A DNA stretch of 62,237 nucleotides from JBBQER01 sp052148155 (lineage in GTDB: Bacteria; Actinomycetota; Acidimicrobiia; IMCC26256; PALSA-610), in contig JBKQIY010000067.1 of the NCBI GenBank assembly GCA_052148155.1, forward strand, positions 1 through 62,237, read 5' to 3'. The translations under genes and the position numbers were made by a program. Positions 9,318 through 18,234 of the stretch are shown one piece after another. The notes beneath the pieces are model-generated. The model saw nothing but the letters and a program-made list of their open reading frames with translations, did not search any database and was not told where the DNA came from. The first letter of the stretch is position 1, and every line of letters begins with the position of its first letter.

Positions 9318-10187
9318 TCATGGCCTCACCATCGTTCCGACTCCCTCACGTGTGAAGAACTCGAGCAGGAGCGCATGCGGCAATCGGCCGTCGAGGATGT
9401 GCGCACTTCGCACGCCTTGCTTCAGGGCCGACACGCACGACTCGAGCTTGGGAATCATCCCCTCCGACACCTTCTGGTCGGCGATCAGCTGCTCCATTCC
9501 GCTCACGTCGATACCTGAGATCAACGACGTTTCGTCGGGCCAGGCTCCGTAGACCCCCCCGACGTCGGTGAGATAGACGAGCTTCTCGGCGTCGAGCGCT
9601 TCGGCCATCGCGCCCGCGACGGTGTCGGCGTTCACGTTGTAGGCCTGGCCGGCGTCGTCGACGCCCACCGTCGCGATGATCGGGATCAACTCCTCGCGCA
9701 ACATGCGTATCACGATGGTCGGATTGATCTTGCGCACGTCGCCGACGAAGCCGAGGCGCGGATCGCGCTGATCGACTCGGATCATTCCGGCGTCTTCTCC
9801 GGACAGCCCGACCGCGTACGAACCGTGGCGGTTCACCGACGCCACGATCTCGCGGTTGACTTTGCCGACGAGGGTCATCCGAACGATGTCGACGGTCTCG
9901 GCGTCGGTGACGCGCCGGCCGTCGACGAACTCGGGCTCCTTGCCGAGACGGCGCATGAGGTCGGTGATCTGTGGGCCGCCGCCGTGCACGACCACCGGAT
10001 TCATCCCGACCAGCCGCATGAGCACGACATCGGTGGCGAACAGATCGGCGAGTTTCGGGTCGTCCATCGCGTGGCCGCCGTACTTGATCACCACGGTCTT
10101 GCCGGAGAACTCGCGGATGTACGGCAGGGCCTCAGCCAAGACGATGGCCTTCTGGCCCGCAGTGCGGACGCGGTCGTCAATATTCAT
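9318..10187 (-). CDS. argB: acetylglutamate kinase
   Basis: Phosphorylates N-acetylglutamate, the second step of the acetylated arginine route and often the arginine-sensitive step. Amino acid kinase fold: 'VVIKYGGHAM' near residue 32, 'VVHGGGPQI' near 66, and 'YLTDVGGVYG' near 205. 289 residues, usual length. An ATG start with the short helix-forming N-terminus 'VRTAGQKAIVLAEALPYI' fits the arginine-sensitive type, but inhibition cannot be shown from sequence. Preceded by a 77-base gap after argJ. Confidence 0.96.
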   Translation of the reverse strand: MNIDDRVRTAGQKAIVLAEALPYIREFSGKTVVIKYGGHAMDDPKLADLFATDVVLMRLVGMNPVVVHGGGPQITDLMRRLGKEPEFVDGRRVTDAETVDIVRMTLVGKVNREIVASVNRHGSYAVGLSGEDAGMIRVDQRDPRLGFVGDVRKINPTIVIRMLREELIPIIATVGVDDAGQAYNVNADTVAGAMAEALDAEKLVYLTDVGGVYGAWPDETSLISGIDVSGMEQLIADQKVSEGMIPKLESCVSALKQGVRSAHILDGRLPHALLLEFFTREGVGTMVRP

Positions 10188-10264
10188 GTGTCAGCGACCT
10201 CGAGCTTCGAGTCGGCGTGCCATCGTCGTCGACGGTCCGAGGTGGCGAACCACGTCTGCGGTGG

Positions 10265-11422
10265 TCACGATGTACGCCTGTTCTCGTCGATGTAGGCGTG
10301 CGAGAGGTCGGTGGTGAGCACGGTCGCCTGACCGTGCGCGAGGCGTAGATCGCAGCGCAGTTCGATGTCGCGGCCGGCCATCTGGCGGGCGAGCGACGCT
10401 TCGTCGTGCACGCAGGCGACGCCGTCGCGACAGACGGTGATGCCGTTGTAGGCGATGTCGACACCTTCGGGGTCGAGGTAGACGCCGCTGGCTCCGAGCT
10501 CCGAGAGCACGCGGCCCCAATAGGCGTCGCCGCCGTTGAGTGAACATTGCACGAGCTGGCTGTTGGCCACGGCGCGGGCGGCGATGCGGGCTTCGGCAAA
10601 CGTTCGTGCGCCGACGACCCGTACCCGCACGACTTTGGTCGCACCTTCGGCGTCGTGTGCCATTTGGTCAGCGAGCGAGCCGCAGACCTCGGTGAGCGCA
10701 TCGGTGAGCGAGGTCACGTCGACCGTGCCGGCCCGGCCGTTGGCCAGGACGATGACCGTGTCGTTGGTGGAGCGGCAACCGTCGACACTCAAGCAGTCGA
10801 AGGTTTCGCTCACGGCGCGCCCGAGCGACTGCTGCAGCACAGACGGATCGACCGCGGCGTCGGTGGTGAGCACCGCGAGCATGGTGGCCATGGCCGGCGA
10901 GAGCATCGCCGCGCCTTTGGCCATGCCGCCGACGATCGCGTTGCCGGCCGGTGCGGTCGCTTCCTTGCGAACGGTGTCGGTCGTCAGGATCGCTTGGGCG
11001 GCGTCGCCGCCGCCCGCCGCGCTGAGCACGCCACCGAGCTTGGGGATGCCGGCTTCGAGCGCGTGCATCGGCATCGGGATCCCGATAAGCCCGGTCGAGC
11101 AGACGAGCACGTCCGCGGTCGCGATCGCGAGGCTCTGGCCGACGAGCTCACACATCCGACGCGCGTCACGACGGCCCGATTCGCCGGTCGCCGCGTTGGC
11201 GTTCCCGGAGCTGAGAATCACCGCTGCTGCGCGGCTATCGGCGAGGTGCGTACGTGAGATCTGCACCGGTGCAGCCTGCGCGAGGTTGCTCGTGAATACC
11301 GCTGCGGCGAGCACCGGCGCGTGGTTGTCGGTTGCGACCAGTGCGAGGTCGGGGGCGCCCGAGTCCTTGATCCCGCACGGGAGTCCGCCGGCCACAAAGC
11401 CGGTCGCGGCAGTGACAGTCAT
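10265..11422 (-). CDS. argJ: bifunctional glutamate N-acetyltransferase / ornithine acetyltransferase
   Basis: Recycles the acetyl group from N-acetylornithine to glutamate, and may also use acetyl-CoA. The 385-residue precursor carries the self-cleavage region 'MAKGAAMLSPAMATML' near residue 180. The Thr after 'MA' is the expected new N-terminal nucleophile of the beta chain. 'NGGDAYWGR' and a C-terminal 'SHAYIDENRRTS' close the protein as in the family. With argJ present the cycle is cyclic, so no separate argE is needed; none is seen nearby. Confidence 0.95.
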   Translation of the reverse strand: MTVTAATGFVAGGLPCGIKDSGAPDLALVATDNHAPVLAAAVFTSNLAQAAPVQISRTHLADSRAAAVILSSGNANAATGESGRRDARRMCELVGQSLAIATADVLVCSTGLIGIPMPMHALEAGIPKLGGVLSAAGGGDAAQAILTTDTVRKEATAPAGNAIVGGMAKGAAMLSPAMATMLAVLTTDAAVDPSVLQQSLGRAVSETFDCLSVDGCRSTNDTVIVLANGRAGTVDVTSLTDALTEVCGSLADQMAHDAEGATKVVRVRVVGARTFAEARIAARAVANSQLVQCSLNGGDAYWGRVLSELGASGVYLDPEGVDIAYNGITVCRDGVACVHDEASLARQMAGRDIELRCDLRLAHGQATVLTTDLSHAYIDENRRTS

Positions 11423-11486
11423 GATCGGGCCCGCTTCGTCGCCGGTGCGGGCTGCGGCCTAACGCATCGGCGGCATCTCGAGCGGC

Positions 11487-12521
11487 TCACGGTTGAATCC
11501 CGACGAGTGTGAGTCCGGTGGTTTCGGGGAGGCCGAGCAGAAGGTTGGCCGCCTGGATCATTTGGCCCGAAGCCCCTTTGACGAGGTTGTCCTCGGCCGC
11601 GATCGCGACAACGGTTTCGGTCCGGGCGTCGAAGCGGACTGTCACGTGCGCGACATTGGCGCCGTAGGTGGCCTTCGTGCCCGACGGCTCGTCGACGACA
11701 ACGACACACGCGTCGTCGGCGTAGAAGTCGCGGTAGTGCTCGAGCAGACGCGCGGTCGAGAGTCCAGTGGTCGCTGGACGCGCGTAGCAGGTGGCGAGGA
11801 CGCCGCGGGTCGTCGGAACGAGATGCGGTGTGAACAGCACCTGCACCGGCTGACCGGCGGTCTTGGTGAGCGCCTGTTCCATCTCGGCGGTGTGGCGGTG
11901 TGTGAGCAGACCGTACGCGCTCACGTTTTCGTTGGCTTCGGAGAACAGACTCGTCGTCTTGAGCGCCCGACCCGCGCCGGACAGGCCGGATACCGCGTCG
12001 GCGATCACGCGCGGTTCGACGAGTTCGAGCGCGACGAGCGGCGCACAGGCGAGGCTCACGGCGGTCGGATAGCACCCGGGCGACGCGACGTGGGTGTGGG
12101 TCGCGATCTCGTCGCGGTAGAGCTCAACCAGTCCGTACGCGAAGCGGCCCGCGACCTGGGGCGCCTGGTGCGCCTCGCCGTACCAACGCGAGTACACATC
12201 GGGCGGTAGGCGGAAGTCGGCGCCGAGATCGATGGCGTGGCCGACGTGATCGAGCAGACCGGGCAGCAGCTCCTGGCTCGCGCCGTGCGGCAGTGTGCAG
12301 AACACGAGATCGAGTCCCGCGAGATCGGCGGCATCGAGCGGCACGAAGCGCAGGCGCTCATAGGCCGGGACGAGGCTCGGGTAGAGGTCGCCGACGGCAG
12401 CGCCCACGTTCGAGTCGGCCGTGACGTGTACGACCTCGATCTCGGGATGGCCGGCCAGCAGACGAAGAAGCTCGGCTCCGGCATACCCGGACCCGCCTAC
12501 GACTCCTGCTCGATACGCCAC
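11487..12521 (-). CDS. argC: N-acetyl-gamma-glutamyl-phosphate reductase
   Basis: NADPH-dependent reductase of the third arginine step. The N-terminal Rossmann motif 'GVVGGSGYAGAELLRLL' covers residues 6-22, and the catalytic Cys150 lies in 'SPGCYPTA'. 344 residues, usual length. The GTG at 12521 has no Shine-Dalgarno sequence. A TATTAT lies only 7 bases upstream, so transcription probably starts at or next to the start codon (leaderless). First gene of the operon argC-J-B-D-F-R-G-H. Confidence 0.95.
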   Translation of the reverse strand: MAYRAGVVGGSGYAGAELLRLLAGHPEIEVVHVTADSNVGAAVGDLYPSLVPAYERLRFVPLDAADLAGLDLVFCTLPHGASQELLPGLLDHVGHAIDLGADFRLPPDVYSRWYGEAHQAPQVAGRFAYGLVELYRDEIATHTHVASPGCYPTAVSLACAPLVALELVEPRVIADAVSGLSGAGRALKTTSLFSEANENVSAYGLLTHRHTAEMEQALTKTAGQPVQVLFTPHLVPTTRGVLATCYARPATTGLSTARLLEHYRDFYADDACVVVVDEPSGTKATYGANVAHVTVRFDARTETVVAIAAEDNLVKGASGQMIQAANLLLGLPETTGLTLVGIQP

Positions 12522-12541
12522 GGTGCATATAATACAGCTTG
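12522..12541. promoter_or_regulatory. compact divergent argC / maoC promoter with ARG-box-like palindrome
   Basis: Only 20 bases separate the argC GTG (minus) from the MaoC ATG (plus). They share one AT-rich core: TATAAT at 12528-12533 for the plus strand and TATTAT at 12534-12529 for the minus strand. Each ends 7-8 bases before a start codon that lacks a Shine-Dalgarno sequence, so both messages look leaderless. The core is also an imperfect palindrome TGCATATAATACA (12524-12536), of the TGnAT-N3-ATnCA form seen in ArgR boxes, with a second ATGCAT at 12542-12547. -35 boxes are weak in both directions. Confidence 0.55.
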
Positions 12542-12958
12542 ATGCATGAGACGTCGAATGCGTGGGCCGAGCTTCAGGTCGGACAACCTCTTGTCCGGCT
12601 GCGCGTCACCATCTCGCCGGCCGCCAACCAGCGCTATTGGCAGGCCGCGGGCGTGGAGCACGCGTTGTTGGCCGCGGGGGCGCTCTATCCGCCGATCGTG
12701 GCGAACCTGACGATCCTGTGTTTCCAGCAGACCGTTCCTGACGCAATGATCCAGACCCGGCAGCGGTTGAAATGCCATCGGATCGCGCTGGCGGGATGTG
12801 AGCTGGTCACCACGGGGCGGATCGTCGATCGCTACGACAAGCGCGGACGCGAGTACGTCGATCTCGAAGCGTCAGTCACGACCGCGGACGCTCCCGACTC
12901 GATCGTGTGGGAGTCGTGGGTGACCTTTACGCCGACCGCGACGCTCGCCGCCTCGTGA
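12542..12958 (+). CDS. MaoC-like hotdog protein, first subunit (FAS1-type dehydratase N-domain)
   Basis: A 138-residue protein resembling the N-terminal half of MaoC/HadA-type (3R)-hydroxyacyl-thioester dehydratases. The start 'LQVGQPLVRLRVTISPAANQRYWQA' matches the substrate-channel half of double-hotdog hydratases, which lacks the catalytic Asp/His. ATG at 12542 directly after the shared promoter. The stop overlaps the next gene (GTGA), so the two probably form a heterodimeric hydratase like HadAB. Substrate unknown. It diverges from the arginine operon with no evident metabolic link. Confidence 0.65.
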   Translation: MHETSNAWAELQVGQPLVRLRVTISPAANQRYWQAAGVEHALLAAGALYPPIVANLTILCFQQTVPDAMIQTRQRLKCHRIALAGCELVTTGRIVDRYDKRGREYVDLEASVTTADAPDSIVWESWVTFTPTATLAAS

Positions 12959-13302
12959 CGCAACGGCGCGCGACGCTGGCGGTCACCGCGGACCTCATCC
13001 GCGCGTACTCACGGCGCGGCAACTTCCATTCGGACGTGCAGACCGCCGCCGCGCTTGGCATGCCCGGACTCGTCGCGCAAGGCATCCAGGTAGCCGGGCC
13101 GGCGTACAACTTCCTGCTCGAGGCGTGGGGCGAAACATTTCTCGCTCATGGCGAGGTTGATCTCCGCTTCGTCGGCATGGTCGTCGCCGGCGACACGATC
13201 GAAGCGTGTGTCAACATCGACGACTCGGGCACCGCGACGATCGAGGTCGTGAACACGACCGCGGGCAGGACCTCGGTGGTCGGACATTCAACACGCGCCT
13301 GA
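12955..13302 (+). CDS. MaoC-like hotdog dehydratase, second subunit
   Basis: A 115-residue MaoC-like protein. 'DLIRAYSRRGNFHSDVQTAAALGMPGLVAQGIQ' (near residues 13-45) matches the hydratase 2 motif; the dyad would be the Asp/His pair, here with N-F-H-S-D around residues 21-25. The GTG at 12955 is chosen because it makes a GTGA overlap with the upstream MaoC stop; a GTG at 12907 in the same frame is also open. It presumably pairs with the previous protein. The natural substrate, in fatty acid or polyketide-like CoA metabolism, cannot be told. Confidence 0.7.
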   Translation: MTQRRATLAVTADLIRAYSRRGNFHSDVQTAAALGMPGLVAQGIQVAGPAYNFLLEAWGETFLAHGEVDLRFVGMVVAGDTIEACVNIDDSGTATIEVVNTTAGRTSVVGHSTRA

Positions 13303-13332
13303 ACCGCCGACCTCCCGCCATGGCGCGCGTCG

Positions 13333-14148
13333 TCAGGTTCGTGCCGACCCGTTCGCGGCTGGTGAGTTCGGACCGGCGGCCGCGGTTTCGCGGGCGAGGA
13401 AGGCTCCCAGCTCGCCGATTGTGCTCATGAGCGGCGCCGGGAACACCACGGTCGTGTTCTTGTCGACGCCGATCTCGACCAGGCTCTGCAGGTTGCGGAG
13501 TTGCAAGGCGATCGGGTGGGCCATCATCGTGTCCGATGCTTCGCCGAGCGCGGCGGCGGCGAGCGACTCGCCCTCCGCGGCGATGATCTTGGCGCGCTTT
13601 TCACGTTCGGCCTCGGCTTGGCGCGCCATCGCCCGCTTCATGGTGTCGGGCAGCTGAATGTCCTTGAGCTCGACGAGGGTGACCAGCACTCCCCAATCTT
13701 CGGTCTGGACATCGAGGATCTCTCGGATGTCGAGGTTGATGCGATCGGTCTCGGCCAGCGTCTCGTCGAGGGTGTGCTGTCCGACGACCTTGCGAAGGGT
13801 CGTCTGAGCGATCTGGTTGATCGCCGCGCCGACGTTCTCGATCGCGATGAGCGCCTTCGTGGCGTCGACCACTCGGAAGTATGCGACCGCGGAAACGTCG
13901 ACGCTCACGTTGTCGCGGGTGATGATTCCCTGCGACTCGATCGGCATGGTCACAATCCGCAGAGAAACGCGGCGTAACACGTCGACGAACGGGATGACTC
14001 GAACGAGACCGGGCTTTTTCACGCCGATCACGCGGCCCAAACGGAACAGGACGGCCTCTTCGTACTGCTGCACAATCCGCAATGAGAGCGCGGCGCCGAA
14101 CAGCGCGAGCACGACGACGACGATTCCGACGCTCAGCAACACGGCCAT
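13333..14148 (-). CDS. SPFH/stomatin-like (slipin) membrane protein
   Basis: A 271-residue slipin-type SPFH protein. One N-terminal transmembrane helix (about residues 2-24) is followed by the PHB domain, with 'IVQQYEEAVLFRLGR' and 'PGLVRVIPFVDVLRRVSLR', then a charged coiled-coil region 'MARQAEAEREKRAKIIAAEGE' (about 190-210) and a variable tail. ATG at 14148 with AGGAG just upstream. The expected topology is an anchored oligomer at the inner face of the membrane. Slipins are usually paired with an NfeD-type protease partner; none is adjacent here. The exact role is unknown. The 247 bases upstream (14149-14395) hold no gene I can support. Confidence 0.88.
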   Translation of the reverse strand: MAVLLSVGIVVVVLALFGAALSLRIVQQYEEAVLFRLGRVIGVKKPGLVRVIPFVDVLRRVSLRIVTMPIESQGIITRDNVSVDVSAVAYFRVVDATKALIAIENVGAAINQIAQTTLRKVVGQHTLDETLAETDRINLDIREILDVQTEDWGVLVTLVELKDIQLPDTMKRAMARQAEAEREKRAKIIAAEGESLAAAALGEASDTMMAHPIALQLRNLQSLVEIGVDKNTTVVFPAPLMSTIGELGAFLARETAAAGPNSPAANGSART

Positions 14149-14395
14149 GGGACTCCTCGGTCGGCGTTTCGCTGACTTCGGCGCTACCAAGGTCCGGAGC
14201 AACGCTCCCGGATGCTGCCCGTTTCGTGGCGACCAGCATCCGACACGGCAGGGATCACCTCCGTGTCACCGTTGACGATACACCCGCGTGGGGCCTGGCA
14301 CCGTCGCCCACACGAACGCGGTCGCGCACGTTGGGACGGCGTTCCCTCGGTGAGCGGCGCCTCGAAATGGGCTCTTGCGCGGGTTGGACGCGGCG

Positions 14396-14803
14396 TTACG
14401 ACATACGGTCGGCGAGTACCGTGCGGACCTTGTCCGGGAGTTCGATGGAGTGGTTCGTGCCGGGTTTGATCGCCACGTACGTGATGACAGCCTCGCATGC
14501 GGGACGATCGTCGACCGACGCCCGGTAGCGCAGGTCGAACGACTTCGTACCGACCCGCACCGGTTCCGCCTTGATGTCGATCCAGTCGTCGAAGCGCGCC
14601 GGGCCCGACCACTCGAGGACCGCTTTCACGAGCATCACGTCGAACTCGTAAATCCAATAGTTGGTACCGAATCCCCAGGACTCCACGAATCTCGTGCACG
14701 TTTCGTCGAAATAGGTAAGCCAGTGGGCATTGAACACCACAGCCTGACCGTCGACCTCGGCGTAGCGGACACGGATCCGATGCGAGAAGGACTCGGCATT
14801 CAT
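14396..14803 (-). CDS. acyl-CoA thioesterase, 4HBT/YbgC type
   Basis: A 135-residue single-hotdog thioesterase. The N-terminal 'RIRVRYAEVDGQAVVFNAHWLTYFDE' (residues 8-33) matches the 4HBT active-site segment. The catalytic-position Asp of 'YAEVD' is present, although the usual 'D..G.V.H..Y' pattern here reads 'D..AVVFNAHWLTYF'. The ATG at 14803 overlaps the pheT stop (ATGA). It probably hydrolyses an acyl-CoA; the substrate is not predictable. Placed at the end of the pheS-pheT transcription unit. Confidence 0.82.
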   Translation of the reverse strand: MNAESFSHRIRVRYAEVDGQAVVFNAHWLTYFDETCTRFVESWGFGTNYWIYEFDVMLVKAVLEWSGPARFDDWIDIKAEPVRVGTKSFDLRYRASVDDRPACEAVITYVAIKPGTNHSIELPDKVRTVLADRMS

Positions 14804-17175
14804 CCCCGCAGCTCGGCTCCGAACTCCGACCGCACCGCGTCGATGCACGTCCGACGCAGCTCACCCACCTCGACGTCGGTGAGCGTTCGATCCGGGGCAT
14901 GGAACTTCAACGCGAACGCGAGGCTCACCCGACCTGGGCCGAGTACGTCGGAGCGGAACACGTCGAACACCCGGACTGACTCGAGGAGCTCAGTGCCGGT
15001 CTCGCGTAGTGCGTGTAGCACCGCACCGACGGGCACGTCGTCGGGCACGACGAACGCGAGGTCGATCGTCGACGCCGGGTAGCGCGAAACCGGTCGCGCG
15101 CTGATCGCAACCCGCGACGAAGCGAGCAACGCGTCGGCGTCGAGCTCGCACGCGATGACGGGGCCGACCAGCTGAAGCGCTTCGAGTACCTCGCGGTCGA
15201 CTTCGCCGACTGACCCGATCTCGTCGCCGTCGACGACCACTCGAGCGGCTCGCACCGGGTGGAACCCGGCCGGCGACGCGGCGACGAGCTTCCAGTCGGC
15301 GAGGCGTAGCTCCTGCGCGAGCGCCTCCACGACCGCGACGAGGTCGTGGACCGTGACCTTGCGGTCGGGCTCGTACGGTGTCTGGAGGATCGTCCCCGAA
15401 CGCGCCGCGCCCAAATGCAGCCGTTCGTCAGGCAACGGCGCGCCGGACGCCGACGGTGCGAACACGTGACCGAGCTCGAAGAGCGAGACGTCGTGATTAC
15501 CGTGCGCGGCGTTATGGGCGACTGCCCGGAGCACGCCCGGCAACAGCGCGGGACGAAGGATCGACTCTTCGGCGCGCAACGGGTTGTCGACCTCGATCAG
15601 GGCGTCGGTCGCGACGCCGGCTCGGGCGAGATCTGCGGGCGCAAGCAACGGCAGCGTAAATACTTCGTCGTAGCCTGCACCGACGAGCACGTCGCCTACG
15701 AGCCGGCGCTCGCGCTGTACGGCCGTGAGCACGCCGATCTTCTCCGGGTTCGAGGGCACGGTTCGCACGATGCGCTGCAGGCCAACGCGGCGTGCGACCT
15801 CTTCGACAATGTCGATCTCGCGCTCGATATCGGGTCGCCATGTGGGCACCGTTGCGGTCCCGTCGGCCATTTCGATTCCGAGCGGTTCGAGCAGTTCTCC
15901 GACCTCGGCTTCGGTGAGCGAGGTCGCCAGAAGCTGATTCACCCGTTCGGTACGAACCGTGATGGCTGCAGGTTGGATGGCCTGCGGGTAGGCGTCGATC
16001 GCGCCGACCTCGCGTCGCGCGTCGGCGACTTCGGCGAGCAGGGCCATTGCCCGCGCCGCGCCGGCGGCAACGTCGTGAGGATCGACTCCGCGTTCGAAAC
16101 GCGCGCTCGCCTCGGAACGCAGGCCGAGCCGTTTCGACGTCTTGGCGATCCCGGACGCTTCGAAGTATGCGGACTCGAGCAGGATCGTCGTGGTAGTCGA
16201 CGACACCTCGGCCGCGGCGCCGCCCATTACGCCCGCGATGCCTTGCGCGACCCGATTGCCGTCACAGATCAGGAGGTCGTCGCCTGACAGCTCGCGTTCG
16301 ACGCCGTCGAGCGTCTCGATCTTTTCGCCAGGTCGGGCGAGACGTACGACAATGCCCGGACCCGCGAGACGATCGAGGTCGAATGCGTGCAATGGGCGGC
16401 AACGTTCGAGCATCACGTAGTTGGTGACGTCGACCACATTGTTGATCGGGCGCATGCCCGCGAGCACAAGTCGGCGTTTCATCCAGTCGGGCGATTCGGT
16501 CATCGTCACGTCGGCGACCATCGCGACGAACCGAGGGCAACGTTGTGGGTCGTCGACCGTCACCGTCGCGCCCCGCAGCTCGACGACGGCCGGGCCGGCC
16601 GCAGGTGACGGCACGGTGAGCGTGAGCCCGAAGTGTGCGGCCAGTTCGCGGGCCACGCCGACGATGCCCATCGCGTCGGGCCGATTCGGCGTGATCGACA
16701 GGTCGAAGACGACGTCGTCGAGACCGAGAACCTCGCGCACGTCGGCGCCGAGCTGCGCGTCGGGCGACAGTTCGAGAATGCCTGCGTGGTCCTCGCCGAG
16801 GCCGAGTTCGCGCGCCGAGCAGAGCATCCCCTCCGAGACCTGCCCGCGGATCTTGCGGCGCTCGATTTTGAAGTCGCCGGGGAGGTGTGCGCCGACACGT
16901 GCGAAGGGCACGACCATGCCTGCTTCGATATTGGGCGCGCCGCACACGACCCGTACCGTCCCGTCGCCCGCGTCGACGTCGGCGAGCCGAATGCGATCCG
17001 CGTCGGGATGGGGCGTCACCTCGACGATGCGCGCGGCCACCACCCCGCCGATCTCGCGACCGGGCTCGTCGATCGCCTCGACCTCGAGGCCGAGCTGATT
17101 CAACGCGTCGGCGATGTCACCGACGGGTGCGTCGACCGGCGTGAAGTCGCGAATCCACGAAAGCGGTGCGCGCAT
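14800..17175 (-). CDS. pheT: phenylalanyl-tRNA synthetase beta subunit
   Basis: Structural, editing and tRNA-binding subunit of the (alpha-beta)2 enzyme. 791 residues with the usual domain order: 'MRAPLSWIRDF' start, EMAP/tRNA-binding-like domain (about 40-150), B3/B4 editing domain (about 210-390), B5 (about 400-470), a catalytic-like core, and a C-terminal ferredoxin-fold anticodon-binding domain (FDX-ACB, about 695-790) ending in 'TLTDVEVGELRRTCIDAV'. Follows pheS by 9 bases. Confidence 0.97.
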   Translation of the reverse strand: MRAPLSWIRDFTPVDAPVGDIADALNQLGLEVEAIDEPGREIGGVVAARIVEVTPHPDADRIRLADVDAGDGTVRVVCGAPNIEAGMVVPFARVGAHLPGDFKIERRKIRGQVSEGMLCSARELGLGEDHAGILELSPDAQLGADVREVLGLDDVVFDLSITPNRPDAMGIVGVARELAAHFGLTLTVPSPAAGPAVVELRGATVTVDDPQRCPRFVAMVADVTMTESPDWMKRRLVLAGMRPINNVVDVTNYVMLERCRPLHAFDLDRLAGPGIVVRLARPGEKIETLDGVERELSGDDLLICDGNRVAQGIAGVMGGAAAEVSSTTTTILLESAYFEASGIAKTSKRLGLRSEASARFERGVDPHDVAAGAARAMALLAEVADARREVGAIDAYPQAIQPAAITVRTERVNQLLATSLTEAEVGELLEPLGIEMADGTATVPTWRPDIEREIDIVEEVARRVGLQRIVRTVPSNPEKIGVLTAVQRERRLVGDVLVGAGYDEVFTLPLLAPADLARAGVATDALIEVDNPLRAEESILRPALLPGVLRAVAHNAAHGNHDVSLFELGHVFAPSASGAPLPDERLHLGAARSGTILQTPYEPDRKVTVHDLVAVVEALAQELRLADWKLVAASPAGFHPVRAARVVVDGDEIGSVGEVDREVLEALQLVGPVIACELDADALLASSRVAISARPVSRYPASTIDLAFVVPDDVPVGAVLHALRETGTELLESVRVFDVFRSDVLGPGRVSLAFALKFHAPDRTLTDVEVGELRRTCIDAVRSEFGAELRG

Positions 17176-17184
17176 CGGCCGGCC

Positions 17185-18234
17185 TTAGAACTGCGCGGCG
17201 AAACGAATGTCGCCGTCCCAGAGGTTCTTGACGTGTTCGACGCCGTAGAGGAGCTGTACTAACCGGTCGATGCCGAAGCCGAACGCGAAGCCGGTGTACT
17301 GCTCGGGGTCGATGTTCACGGCTTCAAACACGGAGGGGTCGACCATGCCGCAGCCGCCGAGCTCGACCCAGCCGGTGCCCGAACACACCGTGCAGCCGCC
17401 GCCTTCACAGAACACGCACGTCATCGCAAACTCGGCCGACGGTTCGGTGAACGGGAAGAACGAGGGTAAGAACCGTGCGGTGATGTCGGCGCCGAAGAGG
17501 GCGTGGATAAACGCCTCGATCGTTCCGAGCAGGTCGCCGAGCGTGATGCCGCGGTCGACCGCGAGGCCCTCGATCTGGTGGAACACGGGCGAATGGCGCG
17601 CGTCGAGTGTGTCGCGCCGGAAGGCTCGGCCCGGCGCGACGATGTAGATGGGTGGGCGCTGCGACTCCATCACGCGCACTTGCACCGGAGACGTGTGCGT
17701 GCGCAACAGCACCTCTTCGGGCCGGCCGAGCTTCACGTAGAGCGTGTCTTGCATCGCGCGGGCGGGATGGCCGGGCGGAAAGTTCAATGATTCGAAGTTG
17801 TACCAGTCGGATTCGACTTCAGGGCCCTCCGCGACTTTGTAGCCCATGCCGACGAAGACGTCTTCAAGGTCACGCCAGATGCGTGTGACCGGATGGAGAT
17901 GTCCGCGGCGGTAGCCGCGACCGCCGCTCGTCAGGTCGAGGCGGTCGTGTACGAGCGACGCGGCACGCGCGTCGGCGCTGAGGATGGCTCGGCGCTTGGC
18001 GAGTTCGTCATCGAGCGCGGCTCGTGCTGCCGCGACCGCTTTGCCCGCGGTCGCTCGGTCGGCCGGCTCGACCGACTTGATCGCCTCACGCATGCTGTTG
18101 AGCGGCGACGTCTTGCCGAGCAGCTCACGTTCCGTTTCCTCGAGCTCGTGGAGCGTGTTCGCGCCGGCGATGGAGATGGTTCCTGCGGACACCAGCGTGT
18201 CGGCGCGGTCGACGATCTCGTCGGCCGTGGTCAC
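17185..18234 (-). CDS. pheS: phenylalanyl-tRNA synthetase alpha subunit
   Basis: Catalytic subunit for charging tRNA-Phe. 349 residues: an N-terminal coiled coil (about 1-85) followed by the class II core, with 'HPVTRIWRDLEDVFVGMGY', motif 2 'RRDTLDARHSPVFHQIEG', and a Cys-rich 'CVFCEGGGCTVCSGTGW' segment leading to 'GCGMVDPSV', as usual for bacterial PheS. Motif 3 is in 'GFAFGFGIDRLVQLLYG'. GTG at 18234 forms a GTGA overlap with the upstream methyltransferase stop; the longer open frame upstream is out of register with any homologous sequence. Confidence 0.97.
   Translation of the reverse strand: MTTADEIVDRADTLVSAGTISIAGANTLHELEETERELLGKTSPLNSMREAIKSVEPADRATAGKAVAAARAALDDELAKRRAILSADARAASLVHDRLDLTSGGRGYRRGHLHPVTRIWRDLEDVFVGMGYKVAEGPEVESDWYNFESLNFPPGHPARAMQDTLYVKLGRPEEVLLRTHTSPVQVRVMESQRPPIYIVAPGRAFRRDTLDARHSPVFHQIEGLAVDRGITLGDLLGTIEAFIHALFGADITARFLPSFFPFTEPSAEFAMTCVFCEGGGCTVCSGTGWVELGGCGMVDPSVFEAVNIDPEQYTGFAFGFGIDRLVQLLYGVEHVKNLWDGDIRFAAQF

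Noticed and set aside
14149..14395. Extra gene between the thioesterase and the SPFH gene
   Set aside because: Open frames exist on both strands but none has family similarity, a sensible start or a ribosome site.
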